In this document: positions 62,382 to 64,000 of the stretch, piece after piece
Numbering within the stretch: the first letter of the stretch is position 1
Layout of the letters: each line of letters opens with the position of its first letter
The notes under the pieces: model-generated
What the model saw: the letters and a program-made list of their open reading frames with translations, nothing else
The model's database searches: none
What the model was told of the DNA's origin: nothing
Translations under genes and position numbers: made by a program
Assembly: GCF_023746595.1 (NCBI RefSeq)
Contig: NZ_CP080572.1
Span: forward strand, 1,720,530 to 1,784,529
Source: Thermococcus argininiproducens
GTDB lineage: Archaea; Methanobacteriota_B; Thermococci; Thermococcales; Thermococcaceae
Direction of reading: 5' to 3'
Length of the DNA stretch: 64,000 nucleotides

Positions 62382-62641
62382 TCTAATCCCCCCTGTAGAT
62401 ATTTGGCAACCACTAATGTACCAATATAGCTGAGAAGAGCATACACTATTGCGATATCAATGTAAATTACCCTATCATAAGCGGCCCCCAACAGGATCAT
62501 TCCTGCAACTATTAGAGTATTTAGTGTATCAACCCCCACAACTCTATCAGGAACACTTGGACCTAACATCACACGAACCAAAGTTATGACTCCTGCAAGA
62601 ATCACTCCTAGTATCCCATAGAAAAACCCGATGAAAATCAT
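62378..62641 (-). CDS. mbhB: MbhB subunit (MnhF family)
   Basis: This 87-residue, three-helix protein has RVMLGPSVPDRVVGVDTLNTLIVAGMILLGAAYDRVIYIDIAIVYALLSYIGTLVVAKYL. The start ATG 62641 follows AAGGAGGTT and overlaps the A stop by 4 nt. Confidence 0.93.
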   Translation of the reverse strand: MIFIGFFYGILGVILAGVITLVRVMLGPSVPDRVVGVDTLNTLIVAGMILLGAAYDRVIYIDIAIVYALLSYIGTLVVAKYLQGGLE

Positions 62642-63138
62642 TTCCCTAACCTCCTTGCCCATTTTTCAAATGAACCTGCAACGAGCTCTGAACTCTCTGG
62701 TTCCTCTTCTGTTACGTGTATCCAATGAACATAAAGGGCATTTTCCTCAGGACAAGCATCTATTGTTAAAGTACCCGGAGTCAATGTAATAGAATTGCTC
62801 AAAATGGTATACTGAGCTTTATTTTCCAAATCAACAGGGACCTTAACAATTCCTGGTTTTATTTTACCCGTGATAACTCTATAAGCTACATCCAAATTGG
62901 CTTTCACCATGCCCCAGAATAAAGGGCCTATTGCATATACTAAGAAGCCTACTACCTTAATAGGGTTTAAGAACCTCTTTGCTCTTTCTCCTATGATATT
63001 CCTAGTAGAAAATCCAATTACGAACGCAAAAATAATGCCCGCTATAATTTCTTCTGTACTCCAGAGCATGCCTTTGCTACCTGCCGTAAGTACAAGCCAG
63101 AGCACAAACGACCATATGAATGCAACAATGAAACTCAT
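62638..63138 (-). CDS. mbhA: MbhA subunit (MnhE family)
   Basis: This 166-residue protein has membrane helices followed by a soluble tail with KANLDVAYRVITGKIKPGIVKVPVDLENKAQYTILSNSITLTPGTLTIDA and ALYVHWIHVTEEEPESSELVAG. It is the first gene of the main hydrogenase operon. The ATG at 63138 follows GAGGTGGG, and the promoter with a SurR site is about 120 nt upstream. Confidence 0.94.
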   Translation of the reverse strand: MSFIVAFIWSFVLWLVLTAGSKGMLWSTEEIIAGIIFAFVIGFSTRNIIGERAKRFLNPIKVVGFLVYAIGPLFWGMVKANLDVAYRVITGKIKPGIVKVPVDLENKAQYTILSNSITLTPGTLTIDACPEENALYVHWIHVTEEEPESSELVAGSFEKWARRLGK

Positions 63139-63257
63139 TTTTCCCACCTCAACTTTTGGTTTACATCCCAGTCCTCACCTATTTTTCCATTTATCGATAT
63201 TAAATTCAATTGTTTCTTTTAAAAGGGTTTTGTAAAGGGCTAAATTAACAACAAAGG

Positions 63258-63265
63258 TATATAAG
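63258..63265 (-). promoter_or_regulatory. TATA box of the mbh operon
   Basis: CTTATATA on the minus strand lies 6 bp downstream of the SurR site. It would start transcription near 63235, giving a leader of about 95 nt. Confidence 0.75.
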
Positions 63266-63270
63266 ATCTT

Positions 63271-63287
63271 GTTTCCAACCAAAAGTT
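63271..63287. promoter_or_regulatory. SurR binding site of the mbh operon
   Basis: GTTTCCAACCAAAAGTT is an exact match to the extended SurR consensus GTTn3AACn5GTT. It lies immediately upstream of the mbh TATA box, where SurR activates mbh in P. furiosus when sulfur is absent. The remaining spacer between this promoter and the TRAM gene holds only that gene's own promoter (GTTTATAAA, about 63409-63417). Confidence 0.85.
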
Positions 63288-63482
63288 ATGTAAAAACCCG
63301 TTTTTTGATGGCAGATTAGAATGAACAATGTACTAAAATACGCGATGCACAACTTTTATTAGCACTAATGTTTACCTCCATGTGAAGTTAAAATAAAAAT
63401 GCAAAAGTTTATAAACTCCAGAAAGAAGTAAGTTTGGCGCTCTTTTAAGGGGCGTTAAGAATTTGAAAGGAGATTGTTGGAA

Positions 63483-63698
63483 ATGTATGGAGATAGATTT
63501 GGTGGAAGGAGATTTGAAGCCCCAGTGAAGGTTGGGGAAAGATATAAAGTGAAGATAGAGAGTATAGGTCAAGGTGGAGACGGCATAGCTAGGATTAAGG
63601 GATTTGTAGTATTCGTCCCAAACACAAAAGTTGGGGATGAAGTTGAGATTGTCATTAACAGTGTAAAAAGAAAATTTGCCTTCGCTGAGGTTATTTGA
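63483..63698 (+). CDS. Small TRAM-domain protein
   Basis: This 71-residue protein consists of a basic head ([18 protein letters not shown]) and one TRAM RNA-binding beta barrel ([51 protein letters not shown]). Small archaeal TRAM proteins act as RNA chaperones, comparable to bacterial cold-shock proteins. The ATG at 63483 has GGAGA 9 nt upstream; TTG codons just before it are alternatives. Confidence 0.92.
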   Translation: MYGDRFGGRRFEAPVKVGERYKVKIESIGQGGDGIARIKGFVVFVPNTKVGDEVEIVINSVKRKFAFAEVI

Positions 63699-63766
63699 TA
63701 ACGCTCAAGATTTTTTGATTACTCAGAGATCCGAAGTTTGATTTCTTTTCTTAACTTTTTACATTA

Positions 63767-63809
63767 TTTCTTTTAAAAGCCTCGCCCTTCACAGCAGGGA
63801 GAAGGTCAG
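63767..63809 (+). repeat. Dispersed repeat resembling the tnpB 3' end, copy 3 (decayed)
   Basis: It shares AAAGCCTCGCCCTTCA and a GTCAG end with the copies at 5523 and 6713. Here the second hairpin arm has become CAGCAGGGAGAAG. It lies between the TRAM gene and uppP with no transposase nearby. Confidence 0.55.
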
Positions 63810-63866
63810 TGTCTACTACGAAAGGTTTATTTATTACAAATCCAGTTAGTTTTATTAGTGGCAGCT

Positions 63867-64000
63867 ATGGAGTATTATCAAGCAGTTTTTATTGGAATAC
63901 TTCAAGGGATTACAGAATGGCTACCAATAAGCAGCTCGGGCCAGGTTATGCTCTCACTTATTAATTTCATAAGGATTTCTCCAGAAGACGCATACTCATA
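63867..64000 (+). CDS. uppP: Undecaprenyl-diphosphatase UppP/BacA family, 5' part only
   Basis: The first 44 codons are visible before the window ends. MEYYQAVFIGILQGITEWLPISSSGQVMLS holds the family's GxxxGxTEWLPISSSGH-like motif, with glutamine in place of the usual final histidine. The enzyme removes a phosphate from polyprenyl diphosphate so the carrier can be reused in glycan assembly. A GTG three codons earlier is also in frame. Confidence 0.88.
   Translation, partial: MEYYQAVFIGILQGITEWLPISSSGQVMLSLINFIRISPEDAYS

Overview
The window looks like a chromosome segment of a hyperthermophilic euryarchaeon of the order Thermococcales (Thermococcus/Pyrococcus group). The base composition is AT-rich, while tRNAs and other structured RNAs stand out as GC-rich islands. 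Ribosome binding sites are GGTG/GGAGG, and promoters are archaeal TATA boxes. The gene content is typical of the order: Mbh-type respiratory hydrogenase, aRNase J, the GAN nuclease, IPK and archaeal mevalonate-pathway genes, a glyoxylate reductase very like that of T. litoralis as I remember it, and a SurR operator. The species assignment is inference; no database was searched.

Layout. 0.1-5.5 kb: isoprenoid operon (mevalonate kinase, isopentenyl phosphate kinase, type II IPP isomerase, aRNase J, polyprenyl synthase). 5.5-9.1 kb: a regulator with a membrane protein and tRNA-Thr, lying between inverted repeats that resemble the 3' end of tnpB; then a Usp-permease-Usp operon. 9.2-18.9 kb: secreted Lon-like protease, SagB-like oxidoreductase, cupin, uracil permease with uracil phosphoribosyltransferase, Lrp regulator, a large helicase, DUF63 and a frameshifted membrane protein. 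18.9-24.6 kb: a minus-strand operon for surface proteins, with two DNA-binding proteins, three DUF1102-like secreted proteins with SipW/TasA-type signal motifs, a SipW-type signal peptidase with an extra C-terminal domain, another secreted protein and DUF5305. 25-28 kb: biotin ECF transporter (EcfT, EcfA, BioY) and BirA with a candidate operator. 28-31.7 kb: small genes and regulators. 31.7-33.7 kb: an IS607-type element (TnpA+TnpB) that seems to have split a C/D-box sRNA gene.

33.7-37.8 kb: translation and replication genes on the minus strand (THUMP/SPOUT methylase, eS1, Pcc1, GAN, S15) preceded by a GC-rich structured RNA with its own TATA box. 38-46.5 kb: an orphan Cas6 paralogue lacking the expected catalytic residues, a GT4 enzyme, a HAD-GT2 fusion, dCMP deaminase, a BlaI/HtpX-like pair, divergent tRNA-Lys and tRNA-Leu, an aminotransferase, glyoxylate reductase and DUF72.

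46.6-63.1 kb: two complete 14-gene membrane-bound hydrogenase operons in tandem on the minus strand, each with an Mrp-type antiporter half (A-H), a connector (I) and a [NiFe]-hydrogenase half (J-N). The upstream operon (63.1-54.9 kb) is the closer match to P. furiosus Mbh. It has a full SurR motif at its promoter and an MbhN with four instead of two [4Fe-4S] motifs. The downstream operon (54.6-46.6 kb) is divergent, keeps all nickel ligands and has an extra cysteine in the second motif. Both should couple oxidation of reduced ferredoxin (or another donor) to H2 formation and ion pumping. The window ends with a small TRAM protein and the start of an UppP-type phosphatase.

Best leads: the duplicated Mbh with its modified MbhN, the SipW/TasA-like surface operon, the IS607 insertion into an sRNA gene, and the tnpB-3'-end-like RNAs without a tnpB.
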